Part shown: positions 48,526-59,913 of the stretch, piece after piece | Layout of the letters: every line of letters starts with the position of its first letter | Numbering within the stretch: the first letter of the stretch is position 1 | NCBI GenBank assembly: GCA_001600495.1 | Contig: BCKE01000061.1 | Span: 165,985-229,984 of the forward strand | DNA from: Pilasporangium apinafurcum | Lineage: Eukaryota; Oomycota; Peronosporomycetes; Pythiales; Pythiaceae | Length of the DNA: 64,000 nt | Direction of reading: 5' to 3' | Program-made: the position numbers and the translations under genes | Notes under the pieces: model-generated | The model's input: the letters and a program-made list of their open reading frames with translations, nothing else | Database searches by the model: none | Told to the model about the DNA's origin: nothing

Positions 48526-51500
48526 ATGGGCGGCGGCTTCGGCTTCGGTATGCTGCTAGACGTGCAGATGCTGGGCTTCTACCAAGCACAGCACCACGGC
48601 TCCAATAAGCACTTCTTGGCCTACGTTCTGCAGGTCTCCACAGCCAACTCCCAGTTTCTCATCTACCGGTAATATCTCCTCTAAATCATATCTTTAACAG
48701 CTGTACGTAACGTTGACTTAATTTTGTTGTCTTGTGCTTCACAGGCGATATTCACAGATCGCTAACCTTGCTGCGAAGATTCACTTCCATCCCTCCGTGG
48801 GGCTTCCACCAAAGTATGCATTGCAAGTGTTTCCACTTACGGAGATGCAGGTGCAGCAGCGATTTGAGGGTTTACGCGCGTTCATCCACGACGTATTTGC
48901 CCAGTTATGTCGTCAGCACGAGGAAGGAATGCACCATGATGTGACATCTTCCGCAGGACTTGATATGCAGATTTTCTATGACTTCATCTCTCATCACCGT
49001 AATCGCCCTCCGCAACCTGTACATACACTTCCGGAATGGGCCACGCCGACCATCGATCACCATCATGGAACAATGCAATCGGGCTCTTCCTATTTCCCAT
49101 ATTCTCCTGGGAGTGAAGCGATAAGTCGTCAGGGTAGTAGAACTAGCATGTGGCATGATGCAGACAGTGTTACCGATAGTGAAGATGTCGGTGAAGGCTT
49201 GATTGCTGGAGAGAAACTCTTCCCAGAAGAAGACGATCGATCAAGTCATTTTCGGAATGAGATCCTTCAAGCTGAAGGAAAAGTAAACGCATTATGGAAT
49301 TGCGTGAGAGCATACATGCAAGCCACTAAGGCGTGGTGGAGTGCTGCAGATGCTGTCATGGATGAGTACAAACGCATCGGCGACATGTCGCTATTTAAAC
49401 ATCAAGATGTGCATCTCGGTTCTCCGTCCAGTTCATCGTCTCCTCTTTCATCTCCGCAAGATATGGCTAGCAGTGTGCACCCCTTCCGTCTCGCCACAGC
49501 TCACAACCAAATGGTTGATGCGTTGCAAGCTGATTTTGAGAAGCTATGTGAAGAGCGTATTCTCAAACCTCTAGAAGCATTAACACAAGATGTTCTCCCC
49601 GAGGTAAAGCACTCGTACTGGACTCGGTTTGCAAATCTGCCTTCAGATACTGGAGATGGTGACCAGCCATGGCAAGCAGAGAACATTAACATACGCCGTC
49701 TGATGCGTGAACGCGAAACGCTGCACAAAAAAATCCGGAAGGACGTCCAGGAGAGTATGACGACGCTAGTGAAACTTCAAAACGAGGTTTTGGAAAAAAT
49801 GCGAGCGAACCTGAATCCGTTTGAGACCCCCCGGGATAGTACAGAGCGATCAGATAAGAAAGATCATCGAGATAATTCAGAAGACGTGGAGAGTTCACAT
49901 CCAGGAAGAGATGAAGAAACGTGTGAAGAGAATGAAGATCAAATACTGCAAAACGACACCACTCAAGAAGTGGCTACTACTTTCGAAGAGTGCAACAGCA
50001 ACATCAGCATCTTCGATAATAACACAAATACAGGCAACATTGTGAACGAGGCTATGACGAGCATAATAGAGGTTGTACATGAAGAGCAGATACAACTTCA
50101 AGAAGAAGAGGAGGAGGTTTCCCGTGTGTGGATATGGGGTCGCCCACCAACTACGGAAAGTGGTACACCGTTGATTCTTCGTCCGAAACGAGTGACACTT
50201 TTGAATGGTCAATCAATTGTGCAGGTCGCTTGTGGTGGAGAGCATGTGCTGTATTTAACTGATACTGGGGATGTTTACAGCTACGGTGACGATGAAGAGA
50301 AAAAGAAACCGCTAAGTCGTACTGCGAGCAGTAATAACTTCCTTGCACCTCGGCTTGTCGAAGAGTTTGCACTCGAAAAGGCATTGCATCGCACCAAGAT
50401 CATCAAAGTCTCATGTGGTGCCCAGCATTCGCTTGGGATCACAGACGCTGGAGAGCTTTATACTTGGGGAAGTGGAGAGGATGGGCGGTTAGGTCACGGT
50501 GATACACGAGATCGAAGTGTTCCAAGAAAAGTCGTGAGTCTGTTGCGTGATCGTGTTATTCATGCCAGTTGTGGAGGAGCACATACTGCTGTTTTAACTG
50601 ACAAGCATGCAATATTTACGTTTGGACGTGGCCGAAATGGACGACTCGGACTAGGCGACAACAAGTGGAGAGATACACCTGAAGAAATTACGAGCTTCCC
50701 CATTGGGACAACTGTTGTGTATGTTGCATGCGGATGGAACTTCACAGTTGCTCTGACGCGAGACGGGAGTGTATTCTCCTGGGGTAAACAGGGTGAGGGA
50801 CAGTGTGGCCTTGGTTATTTGGACAAAGACCAGTTGGTTCCGCGGAAAGTCGAGAAGCTAATGGGTTCCCATGTTGTTGATATCGCATGCGGCTATACTC
50901 ATACATTGGCACTTACTATGAAAGGTGAAGTATTCACGTGGGGGCTGGGCGAATATGGTCAACTAGGGCGAGGTATTGTTTACCAACCCGTGCCAGAACG
51001 TGTTGACTTCTCGTCCATCCTCTGTGCTCCAGATAGAATCGGTCGTGTGTATTGTGGTGCGTTCCATTCCATTGTGACGACGGAGATGCGAGTCATGTTT
51101 GCATGGGGATTGAATATTTATGGTGCTTGTGGACTCGGTCATACTGCAAACAAAGACAGCCCTGCCAGAATTGACTGTTTTTTGCCAAAGAAGGATCTCA
51201 TCGTCGCATGTGGTCACAAGTACACTGTGGCGTTAGAAGTTGATCCAGCAATCTTACGTTCATCAGCGTCCCATGTAAATAATAGTTTGACAATGACAAT
51301 GACAACGACAACATCGATACAAATCGATACCAACGGTCACGCGGAGTTGCCAGCTGCACTGAATATTGCAATCAATTCAACTCCAGCTGCGGAATGGTCA
51401 ACGACGCCGACGAATCGAGAAGGGAGGAGAAGCGGAGATAGCACACCCAACATTTCCTATCATACTGATCCGGAAGCTCGCCAAACCATTCACGAAAAAG

Positions 51501-52597
51501 AGGAAGAGTTGCGACGAGCGAAGAAGCTTTGGCGAACTAGAATCCTTAGAGACTGGGAGGAGAGTAAAGATACACCGCTTGCACATACTATGTGGCGTCA
51601 AGGAATTCCTCCATCTATCCGTGCACGTGTATGGCCGTTGGCGATAGGGAACAAGCTCAAAATCACCCCAGAAATGTACAAAATATATCGGAAACGAGCC
51701 ATCGCTGCGAAAAAAGAACGAGCTGCAGGTGTGGGTATCAATGCCATTGGTCGGGAGCATACTCTAGCACTGATTGACACAGACTTGCCGCGAACGTTTC
51801 CGTCATTAAAACTTTTTGATTCCAGTGGGCCATACTACGAATATCTGCTGGAAGTTTTGGAAACTTACGCATGCTACCGTCCTGATTTGGGCTATATCCA
51901 AGGCATGTCATATTTGGCTGCGATGTTGTGCCTGCACATGCCACAAGATCGGTATTTGAGCTTCCAGTGTCTAGCGAATCTCATGGTCCATGAGCACTTA
52001 TTTACTTTTTACCTGCTGGATGCCGAGCTTTCTGGAGTGTATTATATGCTATTCGAGGAATTTCTCAGTGCGCGTTTGCCAGAGCTACATCGTCATATGA
52101 CCTCGATTGGCATCTCCTGCTCGATGTATCTCATGAATTGGCTGCAGACGCTGTTCCTACAAGTGCTGCCGCTAGAACTAGCCACTCGAGTGTTTGACAA
52201 TTTCTTACTAGATGGCACAGTCTTTCTATTTCGAACTGCCATTGCCATTCACGAACTGTTGCAGGCAGATCTACTGCGAGCTGACATCGACGAAGCGATG
52301 CCGATGATCCAGAAGAATGTTTTGTATGAGGACTTATGGTACGCCCGCGTGTCCGAAGAGGAGCTCTTTCGCACCATCTCAACTGTTGTTGTCCCTAGTC
52401 ACATCTACTCAGCGTTGGACCGCGTGGTTAATGATGTTTTCTTTTACGAAAAGCGCGGTAATGTGGTTGGTGGATGTGAAAAAATGATGGCGTTAGCAAG
52501 CGGTGGACAAAGTATTGGCATTGGAAGAGTCAAGCACGAACGCAGGCGCATGTACTCCATCAGTGACACTCTCAATGGCGTCTTAGGAGGGTTCTAA
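48526..52597 (+). CDS. PX - RCC1 repeats - TBC (RabGAP) fusion protein (2 exons)
   Basis: 1331 residues from exons 48526-48668 and 48745-52597 (phase 2). Exon 1 plus the start of exon 2 form a PX phosphoinositide-binding domain: FLIYRRYSQIANLAAKI, then LPPKYALQVFP. Residues about 120-500 are acidic and Ser-rich with predicted coil. Residues about 505-880 hold RCC1 blades (VWIWGRP, VACGGEHVLYLTDTGDVYSYG, CGAQHSLGITDAGELYTWG, LGLGEYGQLGRG, ACGHKYTVALE). A TBC domain lies at about 995-1225: GIPPSIRARVWPLAIG, the arginine finger IDTDLPRTFP, the glutamine finger YIQGMSYLAAML, and VFDNFLLDGTVFLFR. Both catalytic residues are present, so an active Rab GTPase-activating protein on endosomal membranes is expected. 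RCC1 plus TBC plus PX in one chain is unusual outside protists. Confidence 0.93.
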
Positions 52598-54611
52598 TGA
52601 AAAGGTGGAAACATAAGATACACGCTAACAACATGTGGTTTTTAGAGAATAAAATGTCAATACTAGCCATATATTTGAGTGATAGTGTACAATTGGAACG
52701 AATAGCATTACCGGCGGTGCTTAGTTTGTACTTTGCTGGATTTTAGATCTGAAATCCAGCAAGACTGGGTTGTTTGCATGTGCAACCCAATCCACACAAA
52801 ACCATGAAAACCAGGGAATGCTCGTTTTAATATCCAGTAGCGACAGATAAATGGTAACCGACACACAATTTGTCTCTCAGAGTCAGATTTTCGCCCAGTT
52901 TACGAACACCAGGCTAGGGAGAGCGGGGGCGATTTATATAATGATCAACTTGAAGAAATGTTCATGTCGATCGTCAGTGAGAATAATTTTCTCATGCACT
53001 CCTTCTCCCTATGGTTCCTTTTGAGAACGCTGTCCATCCTCGTGGCCATAATTGATCGCCATCGTTGTGGTCCTGTTAAATGAGCACCACAGACTTAACA
53101 AATATAGCGTGGAGCAAGTAGAGGCATGTTCGATGTCAATTGGCGAGCTGCACATGTCAACCAACAGCGCGCAATCTTTACATTGAATCTTTGTTTCATC
53201 AGAGAGGAAAATTGCTTTTGTAAACATCTAACAACGCGACCGGTGACAAAGAAGCTAGAAGGTCAATCAGGGATGACTGTGGAAGGGATCCACTTACAGT
53301 ATGTAAGAGCAGATGTCGTGTGGAGCTATGAAGGACCAGAAAGAAGCAACAGCCTATTCGTTCGCTTGTTTTTGAAACCGCTTCATTCATCTGTCAAGAG
53401 AAATCAGAATCTCTCCATGACGGATAGACGTGTCGTTACAAGAGTACTGGAAGCATCACCCTTAGACATAAAAAGATCGATTGGGTCAGATGGAGCGTGT
53501 ACATTTGTGGATCTCATCAGCCCCGTCCAGTGTGATATGAAGTGTCAATCCGAACGAAACGAGCATAGAGAACGCGTACCACTTTCTATCTCTCCGTCTA
53601 CTCTCTATCGTACTATTACTTATTTCCAGCCAAATTGTTAGATAGATTCTTGATGCACAGAGGAGGATGCGCTTCTTTTTCAGAAATCGAACCCATTAAC
53701 ATGCTGCTCTTCTCTTCTCTTCGTTTTGCAGTGCACCTGCTGTCGACAGCTGTCTGTGACTGACTTCCTAACGGATGCGACCTACAAATGTCCGGTTTAC
53801 CAGTTGATCAACGCGCGCTACAAGTGAATAAATTGTGCATATTGGTGTTGATTAGAACCCAAAGTACTTCGCATATTCGTTGTTTACAAGTACTTGCAGT
53901 ATTAAAGGGGGCATGTTTTTACACTTGCCAAGTGGACTGAGGATGTTACAACTCGTGGAGTCGTACGTTTTTGTTCCTGATATCTGGAAATTTGCTGGTG
54001 AGAAGAGTGGACTTGAGTTATGTAAACATTTGATATTACTATTTGATACAAAATTTCTAGAAATTTAAAAGCCATACAATGTCCCAATTCAGTGCTAATT
54101 GCCATCAAATGTGGTGCTCGAATGGATCTTTTTTCTAATTTCATCGGTCCAGAAAGCTGAAATCGAGAAAGATGAGCAAAGGAAGCCACCTAAGGAATCC
54201 AGGGGTTACTGGACACCCTATTTCTGTTCTAAAATTCAGGTCTTAACATGTGAAGCGGTACCCTACGTCAGAGGCCACGAGCCCACATGTCAAAGAGTTT
54301 ACCTGTCACACCTGTATTACTTAGTTCTCCGTATATCATTCAGAGTTGTTGATGTCCTTTCCTCCTTTTACAGCCCCTCTCCATATCACAGGAGCTCCCT
54401 CCCAGCTGAATGCTTCTCTCTGACCCTGGGCGTCATCTTTAACGCTTGAGGGTGTCAATTGTGATGGTAGCTGTGTCACTCCTGCAAGCAGCTGCTCCTT
54501 CGCGCCGAAACGCTCTTTCTGGGTTATAGACAGTGAATACGACCATTCTCCCGAGTCTCAGTTTTCAAAAGGGAGTCGAGTGCACACTCCATTATTGAGT
54601 CAGCCACTTAC
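52598..54611. other. Gene-poor stretch with one clear orphan terminal exon
   Basis: About 2 kb between two plus-strand genes. The best coding signal is a short last exon at 53732-53827. A 171-codon plus frame at 53126-53641 (GMTVEGIHLQYVRADVVWSYEG inside) precedes it, but I could not join them. The 300 bp before 54612 should be the promoter of the next gene. Confidence 0.35.
53732..53827 (+). CDS. Orphan terminal exon with Cys cluster (partial gene)
   Basis: After a long pyrimidine tract and CAG (53731), the phase-0 frame reads CTCCRQLSVTDFLTDATYKC and ends NARYK with TGA at 53825-53827. The acceptor is one of the strongest in the window and the peptide looks real. No upstream exon was identified with confidence; candidates lie within 53126-53641. 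Family unknown. Confidence 0.35.
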   Translation, partial: CTCCRQLSVTDFLTDATYKCPVYQLINARYK

Positions 54612-55721
54612 ATGGGGATCCAGAGTACCAATCTGTACGAAGAGGCCCGCCTGCGACTTCCTCTTACCCACCATCACATGCAGAATAGCCCAACCGCTGC
54701 TACGACCTCGGCGAAGACCGATCAAGCTTATCTTGCGACCCATTTCACGTCATCAGACTCGTCATCAGCATCCTTGTATTACAACGAAGTGGCAGGTAGC
54801 CCCAATTGCGCGGCAATGCTGTTCTATCCGCCGGTAGCCGTGGACAATATGATTAGGCATAGTGGTATACCCCGGCACCATGGCGATGTTAGCGGAAGAG
54901 TTAGCGTCGCCTCGAATGCTGCAGCTACGGTAGTCTATAGTGGCCCCATCACAAGCCAGGATTTGACCAGTCCACCCCACCATACTTCATATCTGTGGCC
55001 CCTCACGTATCATTATCCCGCGCATCACCCTCACCACACTCCACCCCCTCCTCCCCAGAATAATTCGTATGTCTACATTGGCACCCAGCACACGGTCGCG
55101 CCGTCGACGGTGGGATTTGGGAGCACCGTCACCATAGAAGACGCCAAGTTGCTACAAGAAATGCTCTTAGATATGCCTGTCCAGAGTCTCAACTCTCGAA
55201 TTCCAGATCCCATTACTACTAAATTGGATAAGCCAGAAACAGAAGCCATCCTGGCGTCACGTGCCACCAAGAAACGCCATCGTCAGTCAGCCCAAGAACA
55301 GACTGTGCTTCCTCGCCACTCCCTACTACCTGACGAGGTTTGTACCGACGACTTGCCCCTCCCGATAGCTTTGTCGCCAAAGAAAAAGCGCCTACCGACG
55401 TCACGTATGTGTCGAGCACCTGGCTGCACCAAAGGTATTCGCTCCCGCGGACTGTGTAAAGCCCATGGTGGCGGACGCCGCTGCACAACACCCGGTTGTG
55501 AGATCAGTGACCAAGGCGGTGGTCACTGCATTGCACATGGCGGCGGCCGGCGGTGCAGTGTGAGTGGCTGCCACAAGTCCGCACAGTCCAAAGGACGATG
55601 TAAGGTCCACGGTGGTGCAAGGCGGTGTCGACTGCCAGACTGTCAGAAAAATGGGCAGATCAAGGGGCTCTGTCGATTGCACTACACGCTCACACTCGCG
55701 GAGAAAGGGATGGTGGTGTGA
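54612..55721 (+). CDS. WRKY19-like protein with four Cx4Cx9CxxH repeats (paralogue B)
   Basis: 369 residues, single exon. The N-terminal two thirds are His/Pro/Ser-rich (HYPAHHPHHTPPPPP) with the patch LLQEMLLDMPVQSL that is shared with paralogue A. A basic stretch (SPKKKRLPTSR) that could act as a nuclear localisation signal immediately precedes the four modules: CRAPGCTKGIRSRGLCKAH, CTTPGCEISDQGGGHCIAH, CSVSGCHKSAQSKGRCKVH and CRLPDCQKNGQIKGLCRLH. The repeat block is close to identical to that at 41923-42939 over about 100 residues, while the N-terminal halves have diverged almost completely. The pair probably arose by an inverted local duplication. Confidence 0.85.
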   Translation: MGIQSTNLYEEARLRLPLTHHHMQNSPTAATTSAKTDQAYLATHFTSSDSSSASLYYNEVAGSPNCAAMLFYPPVAVDNMIRHSGIPRHHGDVSGRVSVASNAAATVVYSGPITSQDLTSPPHHTSYLWPLTYHYPAHHPHHTPPPPPQNNSYVYIGTQHTVAPSTVGFGSTVTIEDAKLLQEMLLDMPVQSLNSRIPDPITTKLDKPETEAILASRATKKRHRQSAQEQTVLPRHSLLPDEVCTDDLPLPIALSPKKKRLPTSRMCRAPGCTKGIRSRGLCKAHGGGRRCTTPGCEISDQGGGHCIAHGGGRRCSVSGCHKSAQSKGRCKVHGGARRCRLPDCQKNGQIKGLCRLHYTLTLAEKGMVV

Positions 55722-55962
55722 TAACTGTCGTTGTCATGGTATAGTACTTGCAGAAAAATAAAATCAAGTGATTTTAGTAGCGTAGGTTTCGAGCAGGACA
55801 GAAGCGAGTTGTCTAATTTGGAACTCCATATTGAGGTGTAAGTGATCATATAAATAGCCTAATCAGATCAGTCACTAAACGAAATGGAGTAGAAGACAAG
55901 TAGAACGTGTTGGAGCTAACTAAACAACGACGTAAGCAGAAACAAGTTTTCTGACTGGGAAA

Positions 55963-57075
55963 ATGCCGAGGGCTACAGCTTGGAATGTGTGCAATCGAGT
56001 ACTGGAAGAAAAATGGCAGGAATCTCAGCTGTTATCGCACAGAGCACGGTTGGACGCCATTCAGGCGACACCATCACAGGTATTCGACTTATTACTTGTT
56101 TTTGCTGTTTGTGTCTGCGCGTTGTGGTAGTAATTACATACATCCGCCCACAAAGACAACTTATTTTGATGTATGTAGAGAATAGCTCCAAACTACTCTG
56201 CTACCCAGTCTGTTCCAATCAAAAATGGTTCCCGCATTCTCGCTAAGTCTAAGTCTCCAGCGTCAAAATCAAGGCAAAGACAGATTGATCGAGACAACCT
56301 CCTGTTAATTAAGAAGCTTATCGCCATGGACGACGTCAAGCCTCGACGCAGCAGTGTACCAACATTAAGCGGGACGTATACGAGACAAGTCCGATCACAT
56401 AGTGCACTCCCGCGCAGCAATCTTGTCATCCCCATTGCCGAACCTCTTGAACATATACCCACTTCTGCCTGTAGCAACGCCCATAATTGCCTCACTCTTT
56501 TGCCTGACGTCCCTCCGCCCACCTCACACGCCCTGTACACCCATCAATCGGCCACAATGAGAAACAATTTTGCTGATACAAATGCACCCTTCGTCGCCAG
56601 AGCGGCAACGGCTACCAACATCCGACAGCGCACGCACCGCAAGATCATGGACGAGAACAAGAAAATTTTACAGCGGATTCTCAGTGCACGCACGACAGTC
56701 AGTCGCCAACAATGGAGCAAACACGAACAAAAGCATTTTAAACTGCGCAGTCACATGTCCAGATACCATCCTCCATCGACGAGCAAGCTACAGCAGCGTC
56801 AGACTCACGATTCGACCACTTGCAAGCGACGCAATAGTAGTCAGGAGGGCTTATTCTTCTCGGAGATGCATGATCTATCGCAATGTGTTAATGATAACAA
56901 CGATGCTTGCTCGGCTATCCGTGTGGAAGAAACAAGTCATTTGACGCGACCGCAATCTGCGTCTATGCCATCAGCAAAAGGGAAGATGTCATGCCCACTT
57001 CCATTATCGTCCCGAACATCTAACCCCGAATCCATAGCTTCACGGATGCGCAACATAAAAATCACAATGGACTAA
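55963..57075 (+). CDS. CFAP97/Hemingway-type protein with two motif copies (2 exons)
   Basis: Exons 55963-56079 and 56179-57075 (phase 0, GTATTC...GTAG intron) give 337 codons plus TAA. Exon 1 starts MPRATAWNVCNRVLEEKWQ, and the frame continues directly into exon 2 (RIAPNYSATQSVPIKNGSR). Two short segments match the CFAP97 (KIAA1430) pattern of xIDxxNxxLLxxI: RQRQIDRDNLLLIKKL and KIMDENKKILQRILSARTT, the second followed by SRQQWSKHEQKH. The rest is basic and Ser-rich. CFAP97 proteins are linked to flagella and cilia, which fits the DNALI1 gene in this window. A start at 56326 would miss the first motif, so I prefer the spliced model. Confidence 0.75.
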
Positions 57076-57216
57076 CAGTGACTGATACAATTTTCACTAG
57101 ATCAACACTAGAAAGACGCTTGCGCTCGTCTTTACTCGTCACGTGAAAATGTATTGATCGACTCTTTATTTTTTCTTGTAATGCGTACGTACCTCACATA
57201 TTCTTGTCACTCAAAT

Positions 57217-59913
57217 CTACAACTCCACACCTCCTTCCCAATCGTATGGGTCCATGCGCTGGAACGTTAAGCGCATGGGTGTCCGCGTCCGTAGCTCAGT
57301 GAAGAACTTGGTCAACGCATGGCCCGTGTCGAGTCTCGATGTTAATCCAACGTCTAACCCCAATTCTGATACCTTCTTATCTCCAATCTTAATTAGCACG
57401 TCCCCCGCTCGAACGTTGCGGAAGCTCTTACATGTACTACGATCCGTATTCAGAAGCATGCGGAGGAACATTGGTGCATTTCGTTTAACGGTGCCATCAA
57501 TTTCATCATCGTCGTCGTCTTCCTCCGCGTACACGCGCTGGAATGAGAAACCAAACTCGCCCGTTTTCCATTCAATCTCGTAGAACGACTCTTCATCCAA
57601 TATGAATGTGTTGGGACCATTTGATAGGCCCGACAGAACTGCAATTGACGGCGGCAGTTGCCGCTTCAGATCTAAAGGCTCTTTAGCGCGTGAGCGACGA
57701 ATATATCCAGCACCAAGCGTCTGAGGGGCTTGAGGAAGTTGAGCGCCCGATTTTGGACGGCTCACGGAGGGACGACCACCTCCAATCGTAGCTGGAACAG
57801 CATCATGTGCATGTCGAGCAAGCACAGGTGACGTCAGTGGAGCAGAGGGAGACGACAATATTGACGACCTCGATGGCATTGCTGCTGGTGGCGAGGGTGG
57901 TTTTGCAGGAGATCTGGTAGGTGAGATCTCAACAGAGAGTGGCGGTGGCGCTCGTACAGGAGATCGACTACGTGCGCGTGATGTCTTCGGAGGATACCGG
58001 GTCGGTGAGGATGGCACTGGTGGCGGTAATGGGGCCCTTGGTGGTGATCGACTCAGCGATAGAGAAACTTTCAAAGGAGACGGAACTGATTCAGATGTTG
58101 AGCCATTTACTGCAGGCGATGAGGCATGACGGTCTGACGACCCCATTATCTGTGGAGAAGAAGCGTCTGTCACATCCTCTAATGACGCTATCAAGTCCGA
58201 ACGTGAAGGATACACACTCTTTTCATCTGATACTTTCGTTTGTTCTTCCGACACAGGATCCACTGTTTCGTGAAGCTCCCCTTTTGGGAAGAAGATCGCC
58301 TCGATCAAGTGTTGTTGTGATGGAACAGCGGCGCTAACTTCCACTTCTGATGCTCCAGCATTTTCGTCGTTAACTTCCGGAGTGTCCACATTCGATGTTG
58401 ACACTGGAATAGGAGAGAGCATTTCGTAAATATCTTCTTCAACTTCGGATTCCCAGACGTTATCATTCGGAGCATCACGTTTTTCAGATGCAGCAGTTAC
58501 AATCGGCTCAGGTTCAGCAGGTAGTGCATATTCTTCCGGAGCAGAACGTCTGCGCGGCATGGGAGCAGCATCAAATGCAGCCACTTCGATCTCAGATTTC
58601 GGTGGCATCTGCTCTGGAGCAGACCCTCTACGTCGGATTGTCACTTCTTCAAACGCAGACACCTGAATCTCCGATTTTGGAGGAACGACTGACGCTGCTG
58701 TTCCTTCCTCAGCAACTGACCCTCGTCGACGTGCAGGTGTCTCAGCAAAAGCTGACACCTTAATCTCTGACTTTGGTAGCGGAGCAGCGAGCGAACTCTT
58801 TCGTGGACGCTCTCCAGCTGGTGATGTGGGCATCACCAGCCCCGCGTCTTCGTATGCGGACACCTTTATCGCAGAGCTTGGCGGGTTAAGTGTAGCAGGA
58901 TTTTTCCGCTGCTGGCGCCTCACAGGTGAACCATCTCGTCTGGTAAATTCTCTCTCTTGCGCCGAAGCTTCGTGATGATGCGACTCCTTTTCACGATGCT
59001 TTCTGGTTGCTCGTTCTGGTTCGCGTTCAGGTTCTTTAACTTTGTCTGTCCCCGTCGCATCCTTGGCTCCGTCGTCGGAAGTGCTTTTCCTGTGCTCTTC
59101 GTCATGGAAGCGAACGCGTGAGCTGGGTGGAGGAGCAAATGCTGACCGCATTGCCGAAGGAGGAGCTCCATTAGCAGTTGTTGATTCGTTTTTTTCCCGT
59201 CGGTGATGAAGCTCCTGCTGCTGTCTTTCTCTTTGCTCGTGGCGATAACGACGCTGTTCTGGTGTTTCTTCGTGATGATGGTGATGATGTGAATGATACG
59301 CCGCTTCTTTTCCTCTGGTAGACGATTGCGGGTGTTTGCTCATCGGTGGCTTCGTCGACTGCGGACCCATCGTACGTGAACTTGAGTAGACGAGGAAGGG
59401 TGAAGACATGGGCGGTGGTCCGCCGTTTAGATAGTCCTGCTCCTGTGCTAGATTACGCGATGTACTCTGGTACTGATAACGAGGGTCGTGGCGTCGATGG
59501 CGAGACGACTGGTACTGTGTCTGCTGCGTCGATGGCGGCGGCACGCCCTGCCGCATGGGTTTACTCGCAGTGGATGGCGGCGGACGTCTGCTGCTCGTTC
59601 CAGAGGCTCCATATTTGCGCTCATCGGCGTAGGGATCTCTAGACAAAGGTGGATACCCGCTTGTCGTAGCAGTGGATGAAGGTGCGCCACGTCTTGAGAC
59701 TGTTGATGGTATATCTTCTATGTAGACGCTGCGGATCGCCGGTTTGGACGAATAGTCAGTAGGGAAATAGCGACTACTCGGCGGCATTCCGGACGAGCGA
59801 CCCGTACTGGGCGCACGATCCAGTCTCATCGCGGCACGCTCCAATTTTGAGCGGATTTGCTCCATCATTGCGCGCTCGGCCGTGAGCGGCGGCGCATTCT
59901 GGCTTGAGTACAT
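57217..59913 (-). CDS. Large disordered protein with SEIxVxAF repeats and C-terminal PDZ-like domain
   Basis: 898 residues, single exon. A short N-terminal helix (RAMMEQIRSKLERAAMRL) precedes several hundred residues of Pro, Ser, Arg, Gln and His-rich disorder, including a His run. In the middle are four spaced copies of a motif: AIKVSAYEDAG, KSEIKVSAFAET, KSEIQVSAFEEV and KSEIEVAAFDAA; the last three are each followed by an RRRGS/RRRSA basic patch. A proline-rich region with RSPPRAPLPPPVP SH3-type ligands follows. The C-terminal 120 residues resemble a PDZ domain (GEFGFSFQRVY, VRAGDVLIKIGDKKVSELGL, FFTELRTRTPMRLTFQRM). Probably a scaffold; no named family. The basic patches after each motif could be kinase targets (inference). 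Confidence 0.75.
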   Translation of the reverse strand: MYSSQNAPPLTAERAMMEQIRSKLERAAMRLDRAPSTGRSSGMPPSSRYFPTDYSSKPAIRSVYIEDIPSTVSRRGAPSSTATTSGYPPLSRDPYADERKYGASGTSSRRPPPSTASKPMRQGVPPPSTQQTQYQSSRHRRHDPRYQYQSTSRNLAQEQDYLNGGPPPMSSPFLVYSSSRTMGPQSTKPPMSKHPQSSTRGKEAAYHSHHHHHHEETPEQRRYRHEQRERQQQELHHRREKNESTTANGAPPSAMRSAFAPPPSSRVRFHDEEHRKSTSDDGAKDATGTDKVKEPEREPERATRKHREKESHHHEASAQEREFTRRDGSPVRRQQRKNPATLNPPSSAIKVSAYEDAGLVMPTSPAGERPRKSSLAAPLPKSEIKVSAFAETPARRRGSVAEEGTAASVVPPKSEIQVSAFEEVTIRRRGSAPEQMPPKSEIEVAAFDAAPMPRRRSAPEEYALPAEPEPIVTAASEKRDAPNDNVWESEVEEDIYEMLSPIPVSTSNVDTPEVNDENAGASEVEVSAAVPSQQHLIEAIFFPKGELHETVDPVSEEQTKVSDEKSVYPSRSDLIASLEDVTDASSPQIMGSSDRHASSPAVNGSTSESVPSPLKVSLSLSRSPPRAPLPPPVPSSPTRYPPKTSRARSRSPVRAPPPLSVEISPTRSPAKPPSPPAAMPSRSSILSSPSAPLTSPVLARHAHDAVPATIGGGRPSVSRPKSGAQLPQAPQTLGAGYIRRSRAKEPLDLKRQLPPSIAVLSGLSNGPNTFILDEESFYEIEWKTGEFGFSFQRVYAEEDDDDDEIDGTVKRNAPMFLRMLLNTDRSTCKSFRNVRAGDVLIKIGDKKVSELGLDVGLTSRLDTGHALTKFFTELRTRTPMRLTFQRMDPYDWEGGVEL

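Noticed and set aside
57254-59679. Plus-strand open frames opposite the PDZ-like gene
   Set aside because: Antisense shadows caused by the gene's low-complexity codons.
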